From assembly GCF_937863485.1 (NCBI RefSeq), contig NZ_CALMFY010000229.1, positions 1-34,623 on the forward strand: a stretch of 34,623 nucleotides of DNA, in the 5' to 3' direction. This stretch comes from an uncultured Nostoc sp. (lineage in GTDB: Bacteria; Cyanobacteriota; Cyanobacteriia; Cyanobacteriales; Nostocaceae). Below, piece after piece: positions 9,059 to 15,700 of the stretch (position 1 is its first letter; every line of letters begins with the position of its first letter). A program made the position numbers and the translations under genes. The notes beneath the pieces were generated by a model. It was not told the DNA's origin and made no database searches. It saw only the letters and a list, made by a program, of their open reading frames with translations.

Positions 9059-9141
9059 TATTCTCTTACGTCTGGTAACTGTGCCGATCACACCCAAAGT
9101 AAAGACCAAACTGAGAACATTGGATGGTTCAGGTACTGCTT

Positions 9142-10080
9142 TTATTTTACTTGTTGAGATACCACAAACTTCGTCATGTCCTCACCGATAATTTCATGTG
9201 TACGACGAGTTGGATGATATTCATCCCAGAAATAGTATTGATCGGGTGTTGAACACGCAGGCTTAATCTCAGGAAAGGTAGGTTGGCAAGGATCATTCAC
9301 ATTGATCAAACCATAGTCTCCTGGTTTGGAGCGAATCAAGTTACTAATGCCAGTATAATCGTAGTCAGCAATTTCAACGCCTAACTGCTGACTAAGAGCA
9401 TTTAATCGGGAGCGAAGAAGCGTATTAAATGAATCCCTAAACTCAGTTGCTTGATCAACTTTATTTTCATCTACTATCGCAGGCACTATAGCAGGATTTA
9501 AAGAATTCACTACCAAAAATTGCTTTGCACCTAGTGCAGCTAGTTTAGACACGTCTTCTTCAATATTGCTTACAGCTTGGGCGGAAAGTTGTGTAATTGT
9601 ACCAGGCTGATTAAAGTCATTATACTGGAAGTAGTCATTTGCTGAGGCGAAGATAATATATAGAGCATTCTTATCGGCAGTTTGTCCCTGAAGTCCTGCC
9701 TTGTATTGGTCTATTTGACCGAATACGCCAGTATTTTGGTATGGATCTAGCCAAGTGTGATAATTTCCATTTCCACTCTTAGCACCACCCACCGCGTAAT
9801 CTGTCAGGTTTAGTTGGAGGTTTCTAGCTAACACTTCAACTGCTGTTGATCCATTAGTCCAGCGTCCCCCTACATCATACAATCCTAAAGCTGGATCGGC
9901 AGGTAAAAGAGTTGAATCGGGCACACCTGCATTAACGGCATTGGTTGAAATTTGCAATGCTGCTCCGTTATCTGAATAGCTATCGCCAAAGGCATAAATT
10001 TGAGAAATCGATCCAAATGAAGCTGCATGTACCTTGGGAGCTTTTACCGTAATACCATTAAAAGCAACTTGTCTAAACAT
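9142..10080 (-). CDS. SGNH/GDSL-family esterase or lipase
   Basis: This is a hydrolase of the plant-like GDSL lipase type, acting on ester bonds of unknown substrates. The 312-residue frame from ATG 10080 contains block I FGDSYSDNG (catalytic Ser34), VGGAKSG, ASANDYF (block III, with Ala-Ser in place of the usual Gly before ND) and block V WDEYHPT (Asp286, His289). An in-frame TTG at 10098 would add six residues. The N-terminus before FGDSYSD is short and has no clear signal peptide, so location is uncertain. It is a single minus-strand gene between a transposase relic and a repeat-rich spacer. Confidence 0.87.
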   Translation of the reverse strand: MFRQVAFNGITVKAPKVHAASFGSISQIYAFGDSYSDNGAALQISTNAVNAGVPDSTLLPADPALGLYDVGGRWTNGSTAVEVLARNLQLNLTDYAVGGAKSGNGNYHTWLDPYQNTGVFGQIDQYKAGLQGQTADKNALYIIFASANDYFQYNDFNQPGTITQLSAQAVSNIEEDVSKLAALGAKQFLVVNSLNPAIVPAIVDENKVDQATEFRDSFNTLLRSRLNALSQQLGVEIADYDYTGISNLIRSKPGDYGLINVNDPCQPTFPEIKPACSTPDQYYFWDEYHPTRRTHEIIGEDMTKFVVSQQVK

Positions 10081-10293
10081 GATCGGAAATTTCTTCAAAA
10101 AGGGGTATTATTTGTAAGCGCAAATTGAGAAACAAATTTTGTCTGGCGTAAACTTACCACAACCCCAGTGCTTCTTATGTATAGTTTTAATGAAGCTCCC
10201 TGTGAGAACTATTCAAACGATTTTTGGTAGAAACAGGTTTCTGCGTAGAATTCAGTGTGTGTACTTGATTTCTCAGCCTAACAACCAGTAGTT

Positions 10294-10320
10294 ATGAATT
10301 CCTACTCGTATGGAATTCAT
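10294..10320. repeat. Perfect 9-bp inverted repeat
   Basis: ATGAATTCC and GGAATTCAT flank a 9-nt loop. It lies in the spacer between the divergent esterase and the amidase. No T-tract follows immediately; function unknown. Confidence 0.5.
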
Positions 10321-10350
10321 GTAGGAAAAGTAGGGAGTTTTTTTAAGGTC

Positions 10351-10462
10351 AGGACTTACGCAAAATCATGATAAAACGAACCGCAAAGGACGCATTCGCG
10401 CAGCGTCTCGTAGAGAAGGACACAAAGGAATAAGAGTTTCAGAGAGTTATTGCGTAAGTCCT
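10351..10462 (+). repeat. MITE-like repeat, copy B, with a nested palindrome
   Basis: It has the same AGGACTTACGCA/TGCGTAAGTCCT ends and the same AATAAGAGTTTCAGAGAGTT block as copy A. It is about 20 bp longer because TTCGCGCAGCGTCTCGTAGA and adjoining bases sit inside the GGACGC...GGACAC stretch. The inserted block matches the palindromic repeat at 2994-3022. Confidence 0.85.
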
Positions 10463-10549
10463 GAAGGTTTCAGGAACGATTAATTGTGCTGTAGAATTAT
10501 TAAGCATTTAGTAATATTAGTAAAAATATAATAAACAGGGAAAAGTTAG

Positions 10550-10672
10550 TCTATAAAGTGCCATAGCCTCGCTCTGTGCCTTGCCTTATTCACCTTGGCG
10601 GTTGCTACGGGAAACAAAGGCTTTATCGCAATCAAAGACTGGATTAATGAGGTGAAATCGACCTATGAGTGA
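10550..10672 (+). pseudogene. Possible transposase relic (ISAs1-like N-terminus) before the amidase
   Basis: A frame open from 10550 to TGA 10670-10672 reads SLALCLALFTLAVATGNKGF followed by IAIKDWINEV. It has the amphipathic pattern and GxxxxxAIxxW spacing of the N-terminal region associated with ISAs1-type DDE transposases. No start codon or downstream domain remains, and it overlaps the first codons of the amidase in another frame. Assignment is by pattern memory only. Confidence 0.3.
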
Positions 10673-12143
10673 CTTAGTTTTCCTACCCGCTCATCAACTT
10701 GCTCAGATGATTCGCGATCGCCAAGTCTCTGCTCTTGAAGTGTTCGATGCTTACCTGGCGCAGATTTTTAAACATAACTCAAAGCTGAATGCGATTTGCA
10801 CGTTAGACGAAGACAATGCTCGTGCTACAGCCAAGCTTGCTGATGAAGCCCTAGCCAGAGGAGAACACTGGGGCGCTCTGCACGGTGTTCCTGTAACGAT
10901 AAAAGACATTTTTGAAACAGTTGGACTCCGTACCACAGCAGGTTATATTCCTCTCAAAGACTACATTCCTCAACAAGATGCCACCGTTGTAGCAAGGCTG
11001 CGGGCAGCAGGAGCCGTTATCCTGGGAAAAACGAACATGGCCGAACTGGCTGGTGATTTTCAAAGTACAAATTCTCTGTTTCCCCGGGTAAATAATCCCT
11101 GGAATCTTGACTACACAGCAGGTGGTAGTTCTGGAGGCAGTGCCGCTGCTGTTGCAGCCGGACTTTCACCATTAGATATAGGCAACGATATTGCGGGTTC
11201 CGTGCGCCAGCCTGCAACTTTCTGTGGTGTGTATGGTTTAAAGCCAACAGATCGCCGGATTTCCACCGCAGGAAGTATCCCTGAAGTACCGGGAATGCCG
11301 CTATGTTTGCGACAAATGTTGACTATTGGCTGTTTTGGGCGATCGCTCGAAGATATTCGCCTTTGTTTTTCACTGATAGCTGGTGCTGATCTGCGTCGCC
11401 CAGATGTGCCACCGATAACCCTTGATACCCCATCTGGAAAGTCTTTGCAGGATCTTAAAATTGCTTGGATTGATGAATGGGTGGAGGTTCCCGTTGCTGC
11501 ACAAATTCGAGGCGCAGTACAGACAGTCGTGCAAAAACTTGCTCAAGCAGGTACTCATATTGAACGCTGGCTTCCCAAAGACTTTGATCTATCGACAGTG
11601 TGGAACCTCCACGGGAGGATGGAAGCATACATCAACAACTACGCCCAACCCAAGGATGGCTATAATCTGCGACGCAGTTTAGAGTTACTCTTTCGCACCG
11701 CAACTCAAGGCGACAAAAAACTCCGAAAATTGGGAAATTTCAGTAGCTTTCTCCCAGAACTTTTGAATCCCAGTTTAAGAGGATATTTCGAGACACTCAC
11801 CGAGCGCGATCGCTTCATTGCCCAAATCGATGAAGCCCTAGAAGCATGGGATGTATGGCTCACTCCTGTGACAGCAACCCCTGCATTTACTCATCGTCCG
11901 GCTTGGAGCGCCATTGATATTGAGGGCAAATCCTATCCTCATGCGGTGGCAAACGGGGCTTACACCATACCATTTAATCTTAGTGGTCATCCGGCGGTGG
12001 TGATTCCCATAGGGCAAACTCACAATGGCTTACCGATTGGAATGCAGATTGTGGGAAAGCGATGGCGCGAGATGGAGTTGTTGGCGATCGCTCAACAACT
12101 TGACAAAGTGGTTGGTGATTTCCGCCATCCATTGGGCTATTGA
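10665..12143 (+). CDS. Amidase signature family hydrolase
   Basis: Hydrolyses a C-N amide bond using a Ser-cisSer-Lys triad. The 492-residue protein has VPVTIKD (Lys80), the signature GGSSGGSAAAVAAG (Ser155) and DIAGSVRQPA (Ser179). The 24-residue spacing between the two serines matches the family. The second glycine of the usual GGS is Ala177. The rest of the domain (YGLKPT, LTPVT, NLSGHPA, PIGMQIVG) is intact. It is not GatA by context, since no gatB/gatC is nearby. The natural substrate is unknown. GAGG at 10649-10652 is 12 nt before ATG 10665, a weak site. The graspetide precursor starts 144 bp downstream on the same strand, but no functional link is shown. Confidence 0.92.
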   Translation: MSDLVFLPAHQLAQMIRDRQVSALEVFDAYLAQIFKHNSKLNAICTLDEDNARATAKLADEALARGEHWGALHGVPVTIKDIFETVGLRTTAGYIPLKDYIPQQDATVVARLRAAGAVILGKTNMAELAGDFQSTNSLFPRVNNPWNLDYTAGGSSGGSAAAVAAGLSPLDIGNDIAGSVRQPATFCGVYGLKPTDRRISTAGSIPEVPGMPLCLRQMLTIGCFGRSLEDIRLCFSLIAGADLRRPDVPPITLDTPSGKSLQDLKIAWIDEWVEVPVAAQIRGAVQTVVQKLAQAGTHIERWLPKDFDLSTVWNLHGRMEAYINNYAQPKDGYNLRRSLELLFRTATQGDKKLRKLGNFSSFLPELLNPSLRGYFETLTERDRFIAQIDEALEAWDVWLTPVTATPAFTHRPAWSAIDIEGKSYPHAVANGAYTIPFNLSGHPAVVIPIGQTHNGLPIGMQIVGKRWREMELLAIAQQLDKVVGDFRHPLGY

Positions 12144-12181
12144 ATATTTGCACAGGAGAATCAAAAGTATTTTTACACAAA

Positions 12182-12240
12182 TGTTACAAATAATTTCACA
12201 TGAAATTAATGCTTAATCATAGATGAAATACTATGTAACA
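12182..12240. promoter_or_regulatory. Nested inverted repeats upstream of the graspetide precursor
   Basis: TAATTTCA-CA-TGAAATTA (12191-12208) is a perfect palindrome with 8-bp arms. It lies inside a wider inverted pair, TGTTACA (12182-12188) and TGTAACA (12234-12240). A weak promoter-like pair TTAATG (12206-12211) and TACTAT (12229-12234), 17 bp apart, overlaps it. The arrangement suits an operator, but no known regulator consensus (for example NtcA GTAN8TAC) fits. Confidence 0.35.
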
Positions 12241-12287
12241 TCATTGAGACAGTGTAAATTTATATTACTTCACCTGAGGAAAAAATT

Positions 12288-12578
12288 ATGTCTGAAAACA
12301 AACCAGAAGAACTAAATTCACAAGCAGTACCCTTCTTTGCCCGATTTTTAGAAGGGCAAAGCTTTGAAGACCTATCTGATCAAGAATCAGAAGGGATTGG
12401 CGGTGGAAGTTGTGGTGTAACTAATAAGCATAAAGATGAATTGAGGGAAACTCGGAAGTACCCATCCGATAAAGATGATGTAGTAACGGAAAAGTATCCC
12501 TATGATAGTGATGAACAGGTTTTTACTACTCTGAAGTTCCCTTCAGACAGCGAGGAGCATGTAGCGGCAATAAAATAA
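12288..12578 (+). CDS. mdnA: Microviridin-type graspetide precursor with three tandem cores
   Basis: A ribosomal peptide substrate for the two downstream ATP-grasp ligases, which should form side-chain lactone and lactam rings that give tricyclic serine-protease inhibitors. The 96-residue protein has the family's leader helix PFFARFLEGQ (residues 15-24), a Gly-rich stretch GIGGGSCG (36-43), and three copies of the TxKYPSDxEE-type core: TRKYPSDKDD (55-64), TEKYPYDSDE (67-76) and TLKFPSDSEE (81-90). Known chemistry (microviridin numbering) joins Thr4-Asp10 and Ser9-Glu12 as esters and Lys6-Glu13 as an amide. Core 1 uses Asp at both acceptor positions 12 and 13, core 2 has Tyr instead of Ser9, and core 3 is closest to canonical. 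TGAGGA (12275-12280) is 7 nt before the ATG, a strong ribosome binding site. Multi-core precursors are known in this family, but this exact combination is not one I recognise. Confidence 0.95.
   Translation: MSENKPEELNSQAVPFFARFLEGQSFEDLSDQESEGIGGGSCGVTNKHKDELRETRKYPSDKDDVVTEKYPYDSDEQVFTTLKFPSDSEEHVAAIK
12450..12557 (+). repeat. Three core-peptide repeats within mdnA
   Basis: Core-coding segments lie at 12450-12479, 12486-12515 and 12528-12557. All three are 30 bp, separated by spacers coding for VV and QVFT. The second residue differs in each core (Arg, Glu, Leu). Synonymous and replacement differences between the copies suggest old duplication rather than recent expansion. Confidence 0.9.
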
Positions 12579-12650
12579 CTGCATACTTTTGAGTACACCA
12601 GAGATGCTGTTTTAAAAAATATTCTGAGAGGAAAAACACTGTTAACTTTG

Positions 12651-12673
12651 CCAACTCCATCTAGGGGTTGGCT
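12651..12673 (+). terminator. Hairpin between precursor and ligase genes (possible attenuator)
   Basis: GCCAACTCC-ATCTA-GGGGTTGGC forms a 9-bp stem with one G-T pair. T-rich stretches follow only after about 18 nt (from 12690), so it is not a classic intrinsic terminator. In the 175-bp gap between mdnA and mdnB it could cap a shorter, more abundant precursor mRNA. Confidence 0.4.
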
Positions 12674-12753
12674 TCCCATTAAAACTAAGTTTATTTTTTT
12701 AATGCTTTATTTTTTTAATAGTTGACAATACAAGAACTCAATGAAGATATTTT

Positions 12754-13785
12754 ATGCACGTTGACCGTGATGTAGTTTTATTAATCACCCATAGTGGTGA
12801 TTACTTTACAATAGATAGAGTTGCAGAAGCTGTATCAAAACGAGGCGCACAGCCATTTCGCCTTAATACTGATAAGTTTCCAATGACAGTACAAATCGAG
12901 GCGAATTTAAGTAACTCTGGGAGTAATCATAAACTGGAATATGGCGATGTCTTACGACAAGCCGCTCCGCGTCTACGCTCCCTGAACACCGAGCAAGTGC
13001 AAGCTGTATGGATGCGACGGATCTGGGAACCTGATTTAGGTAAAGAATTAGCTCCCCAATTCCAAGCAGCCTGCTCTAGTGAATCACTCGCAGTCTTAGA
13101 TGGCTTTTGGGACAGTCTGAGGGGAGCTACCTGGGTGGATGATTTACAACGGATTAGTGCAGCTGAAAACAAGCTACGCCAACTGAGAATTGCATCAGAA
13201 GTTGGTCTTGTCATACCTCGGACTATCGTCACCAACAATCCTCAACAAGCACGAGAGTTTTTTGGGGAAGTTAAAGGAAAAATGGTTGCCAAGTTACTCA
13301 GACCTCTTTCTTATGGGATGCAAGCCTCCTCTTTTTTCATGTATACCAGCGCCGTTAAAGAAGAAGACTTACTTGATGCTGAAACACTGCGCTATTGTCC
13401 AGTTGTGTTTCAAGAACAAATCCCCAAACAGCTAGAACTACGTGCAGTGTATGTGAATGGTAATCTCTTTGTCGGCGCACTGGATGCGTCTGAGTATGCA
13501 GCATCCACCCAAGATTGGCGACGTGGGACAAAAGAGGCTCTCACCTGGCAACCCTATCAATTACCTGATAAACTAATCCGTTGCCTCGATGCTTTTATGG
13601 CAAGGTTTGGACTGATTTTTGGAGCATTTGACTTCATCAAAACGCCATCAGGGGAATACGTTTTTCTAGAAATTAATCCTACAGGAGAGTGGGGGATGCT
13701 GGAGAGAGATTTAGAATACCCGATCGCAGATGCGATCGCATCTGCACTACTTTCAAAAAGTCCTAAGCAAAATGCTCTTACTTAA
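12754..13785 (+). CDS. mdnB: ATP-grasp graspetide ligase, MdnB/MvdC type (lactam-forming)
   Basis: By family knowledge this enzyme closes the Lys-Glu amide ring of microviridins after the lactones are made. The 343-residue protein shows the family start VVLLITHSGDYFTIDRVAEA, WMRRIW, AENKLRQLRIASEVGL, FQEQIPKQLELRAVYVNG and the ATP-grasp C-terminal metal site FGAFDFIKTPSGEYVFLEIN, ending in PTGEWGMLERDL. It appears complete. About residues 66-76 carry extra sequence (VLRQAAPRLRS) encoded by a GC-rich repeat-like stretch, which is absent from MdnB as I remember it. The gene lies 175 bp after the precursor and 84 bp before the second ligase, all on the + strand. Confidence 0.93.
   Translation: MHVDRDVVLLITHSGDYFTIDRVAEAVSKRGAQPFRLNTDKFPMTVQIEANLSNSGSNHKLEYGDVLRQAAPRLRSLNTEQVQAVWMRRIWEPDLGKELAPQFQAACSSESLAVLDGFWDSLRGATWVDDLQRISAAENKLRQLRIASEVGLVIPRTIVTNNPQQAREFFGEVKGKMVAKLLRPLSYGMQASSFFMYTSAVKEEDLLDAETLRYCPVVFQEQIPKQLELRAVYVNGNLFVGALDASEYAASTQDWRRGTKEALTWQPYQLPDKLIRCLDAFMARFGLIFGAFDFIKTPSGEYVFLEINPTGEWGMLERDLEYPIADAIASALLSKSPKQNALT
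12951..12982. repeat. In-frame GC-rich dispersed-repeat-like insertion in mdnB
   Basis: The stretch containing GACAAGCCGCTCCGCGTCTA is much more GC-rich than the surrounding coding sequence and has the look of the palindromic repeats scattered in Nostoc-like genomes. It interrupts the conserved alignment between YGD and TEQVQAVWMRR. The exact boundaries are uncertain. Confidence 0.5.
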
Positions 13786-13827
13786 AAATTCACAACCAAC
13801 TGACAGCCTTTATAAATTTAGGGGCTT

Positions 13828-13855
13828 GTTAATTTTTAATTTTTAATTTTTAATT
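13828..13855. repeat. 7-bp tandem repeat (TTTTAAT type)
   Basis: About four units of TTTTTAA/TTTTAAT stand in the 84-bp gap between the two ligase genes, like the heptanucleotide STRR repeats known from heterocystous cyanobacteria. GGAG at 13857-13860 follows and serves the next gene. Confidence 0.6.
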
Positions 13856-13869
13856 CGGAGCGAAGCGAC

Positions 13870-14835
13870 GTGACTGTTTTAATCATTACTCACAGCGAAG
13901 ACAACGAAAGTATTCCTCTAGTTATTCAGGCAATTGAAGCCCAAGGAGGGAAAGCATTTCGTTTTGACACAGACCGATTTCCCACAGAAATCATTTTAGA
14001 TGTTTACTATGCTGGAAGTGAACGAGTTACTCTGCTCGTAGATGACCAAACATTAGATTTGAGTGAAGTCTCAGCAGTTTGGTATCGGCGTATTGCAATT
14101 GGGTCAAAAATTCCCGACTCGATGGACAAGCAACTCAGACAAGCCTCACTGAAAGAATCTCGCGTCACCATTGAGGGAATGATTGCCAGTATTAAGGGTT
14201 TCCATCTCGACCCTCTGCCAAATATTCGCCGAGCCGAAAATAAGCAACTGCAATTACAAATAGCACGAGAGGTCGGTTTAGATACGCCACGCACTCTGAC
14301 TACAAACAATTCAGTGGCAGTGAAGCAATTTGCCCAAGAGTGTAAGCAGGGAATGATTACAAAGATGCTCTCTTCCTTTGCCATTTACGATGAACAAGGA
14401 CGAGAAAAAGTTGTGTTTACAAATCCAATTTCATCTGAGGATCTGGACAACCTTGATGGATTACGTTTCTGCCCAATGACATTTCAAGAAAAAATCCCCA
14501 AGGCATTAGAATTGCGGACAATTATTGTTGGTAAGCGTGTGCTGACAGCTGCGGTTGATTCTCAAGCTTTGGATCAGGCGCGTTACGATTGGCGCAAACA
14601 GGGAATTGCCTTACTCGATGCTTGGGAGTCATACACTCTGCCTGAAGATGTCGAAGAGAAACTGCTCAAACTCATGGCAGAATTTCGTTTGAACTACGGA
14701 GCTATTGATATTATTTTGACCCCTGATGGTCGTCATGTATTTCTTGAAGTTAACCCAGTTGGCGAGTTTTTCTGGTTAGAACGCTGTCCTGGCTTACCGA
14801 TTTCTCAGGCGATCGCACAGGTTCTACAGAATTAA
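13870..14835 (+). CDS. mdnC: ATP-grasp graspetide ligase, MdnC/MvdD type (lactone-forming)
   Basis: By family knowledge this enzyme binds the PFFARFLE leader helix and forms the two ester rings. The 321-residue product is full length and begins TVLIITHSEDNESIPLVIQA, followed by FRFDTDRFPTE, VWYRR, AENKQLQLQIAREVGL, MTFQEKIPKALELRTIIVG, NYGAIDIILTPDGRHVFLEV and NPVGEFFWLE. These match MdnC closely as I remember it. The start is GTG 13870 with GGAG (13857-13860) 9 nt upstream. No GNAT acetyltransferase, ABC transporter or protease gene follows; the next 160 bp hold a MITE copy. Confidence 0.94.
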   Translation: MTVLIITHSEDNESIPLVIQAIEAQGGKAFRFDTDRFPTEIILDVYYAGSERVTLLVDDQTLDLSEVSAVWYRRIAIGSKIPDSMDKQLRQASLKESRVTIEGMIASIKGFHLDPLPNIRRAENKQLQLQIAREVGLDTPRTLTTNNSVAVKQFAQECKQGMITKMLSSFAIYDEQGREKVVFTNPISSEDLDNLDGLRFCPMTFQEKIPKALELRTIIVGKRVLTAAVDSQALDQARYDWRKQGIALLDAWESYTLPEDVEEKLLKLMAEFRLNYGAIDIILTPDGRHVFLEVNPVGEFFWLERCPGLPISQAIAQVLQN

Positions 14836-14890
14836 AGCTAAAAACTTTTCTTGCAAGAGCCTCAAATATAATTGCACAACTTACCTACTT

Positions 14891-14981
14891 AGGACTTACG
14901 CAAAAAACCTCTCAAACTCTCATTCCTCCGTGTACTCTGTGTCTCTGTGGTTCGTTCTTCCATGACTTGTGCGTAAGTCCT
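14891..14981 (-). repeat. MITE-like repeat, copy C (inverted orientation)
   Basis: The same AGGACTTACGCA/TGCGTAAGTCCT ends enclose CTCTCAAACTCTCATTCCTC, the complement of the AGAG-rich block in copies A, B and D. It lies directly downstream of mdnC. Confidence 0.85.
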
Positions 14982-15002
14982 GCTACTAATGGGATAGTAG
15001 AT

Positions 15003-15197
15003 ATGTGGAAAGATGAAATTCTTGAAGAGATTTATAGAATACGAGAAGAACATGCAAAGGCTTTCAACTACGACTTACAAGCAATTTGTGATGATTTGAG
15101 ACAAAAGCAAGCTGCAAGTAATCGGCAGATCATTTCACAGCCACTCAAACAACCCAGTCGCCGAAATAACAAATGCGATCGCCGAAATAACAAATGA
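15003..15197 (+). CDS. Small conserved hypothetical protein with a repeat tail
   Basis: A 64-residue product from ATG 15003: MWKDEILEEIYRIREEHAKA followed by FNYDLQAICDDLRQKQ. The first 45 residues look like a small cyanobacterial protein I have seen many times without a known function (possibly an antitoxin; this is inference only). An in-frame TTG further upstream lies inside MITE copy C and is not a likely start. The last 13 residues (SRRNNKCDRRNNK) come from a 21-bp tandem repeat, so the natural C-terminus has been replaced or extended. Confidence 0.6.
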   Translation: MWKDEILEEIYRIREEHAKAFNYDLQAICDDLRQKQAASNRQIISQPLKQPSRRNNKCDRRNNK

Positions 15198-15220
15198 GTT
15201 CGCCGAAATAGCAAATGCGA
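15158..15220. repeat. Three 21-bp tandem units
   Basis: TCGCCGAAATAACAAATGCG plus A is repeated at 15158, 15179 and 15200 with one to three changes. The first two units are translated as the tail of the small upstream gene. Confidence 0.85.
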
Positions 15221-15238
15221 ACGCTCCTACCTAGTTTC

Positions 15239-15411
15239 TCACCCCTTCGGTATTTTGGGTGGACACCAGAAGAGGTTTTTGCTGGACACCCCAAGGGATT
15301 CCAGAATTCCTCGCATAACCTCTGTGCAATACATCCAGTGTCCCAAATCGTCATACATGCGATCGGGATTAAACTCGACATTATAATGCAGTAGACCTCT
15401 TGCATAAGTCG
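15239..15411 (-). pseudogene. Unidentified minus-strand coding remnant
   Basis: One minus-strand frame reads GLLHYNVEFNPDRMYDDLGH followed by WMYCTEVMRGILESLG, which has protein-like composition. It has no start of its own outside the adjacent inverted-repeat element, and I cannot place it in a family. Its 3' part carries VSSKNLFWCPPKIPKG to a stop near 15239. It could be a chance frame. Confidence 0.25.
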
Positions 15412-15415
15412 AATA

Positions 15416-15698
15416 GACCCCCCTTAATCCCCCCGATATATTGGCTACGGTGTACACACAAGTCTGAAATATCTGATTAACCAAGGTTTTACCCCACCCT
15501 AACCCTCCCCTTATAAAGGGGAGCCACTGCGTTGGGCGGGCAATGCCCGACTTGTTCGCTTTTAGCGTTCCCGCAGGGTAGCATGTGGCGTGAGGGAACT
15601 AGATTTCCGGCTTCCCCCCTTTATAAGGGGGGATTGAGGGGGGTAATTCGACTTGTAGTGTACACCGTAGCCTTATAAAGGGGGGATTAAGGGGGGTC
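15416..15698. mobile_element. MITE-like element with 41-bp terminal inverted repeats
   Basis: The left arm (15416-15457) begins GACCCCCCTTAATCCCCCC and ends GGCTACGGTGTACAC. The right arm (15658-15698) is its inverse except for about 8 central bases. The 283-bp element encodes nothing and carries internal GGGGAGCC- and TTATAAGGGG-type blocks. Its right end abuts the truncated heme oxygenase exactly at the codons for Gly-Gly-Gln. Confidence 0.8.
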
Positions 15699-15700
15699 AA

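Noticed and set aside
10665..12143. Amidase as GatA or as part of the graspetide pathway
   Set aside because: No gatB/gatC nearby, and no known graspetide step needs an amidase-signature enzyme; kept as an independent gene.
12927..13238. Minus-strand 103-codon frame within mdnB
   Set aside because: Shadow of a clear coding gene on the + strand with no protein features of its own.
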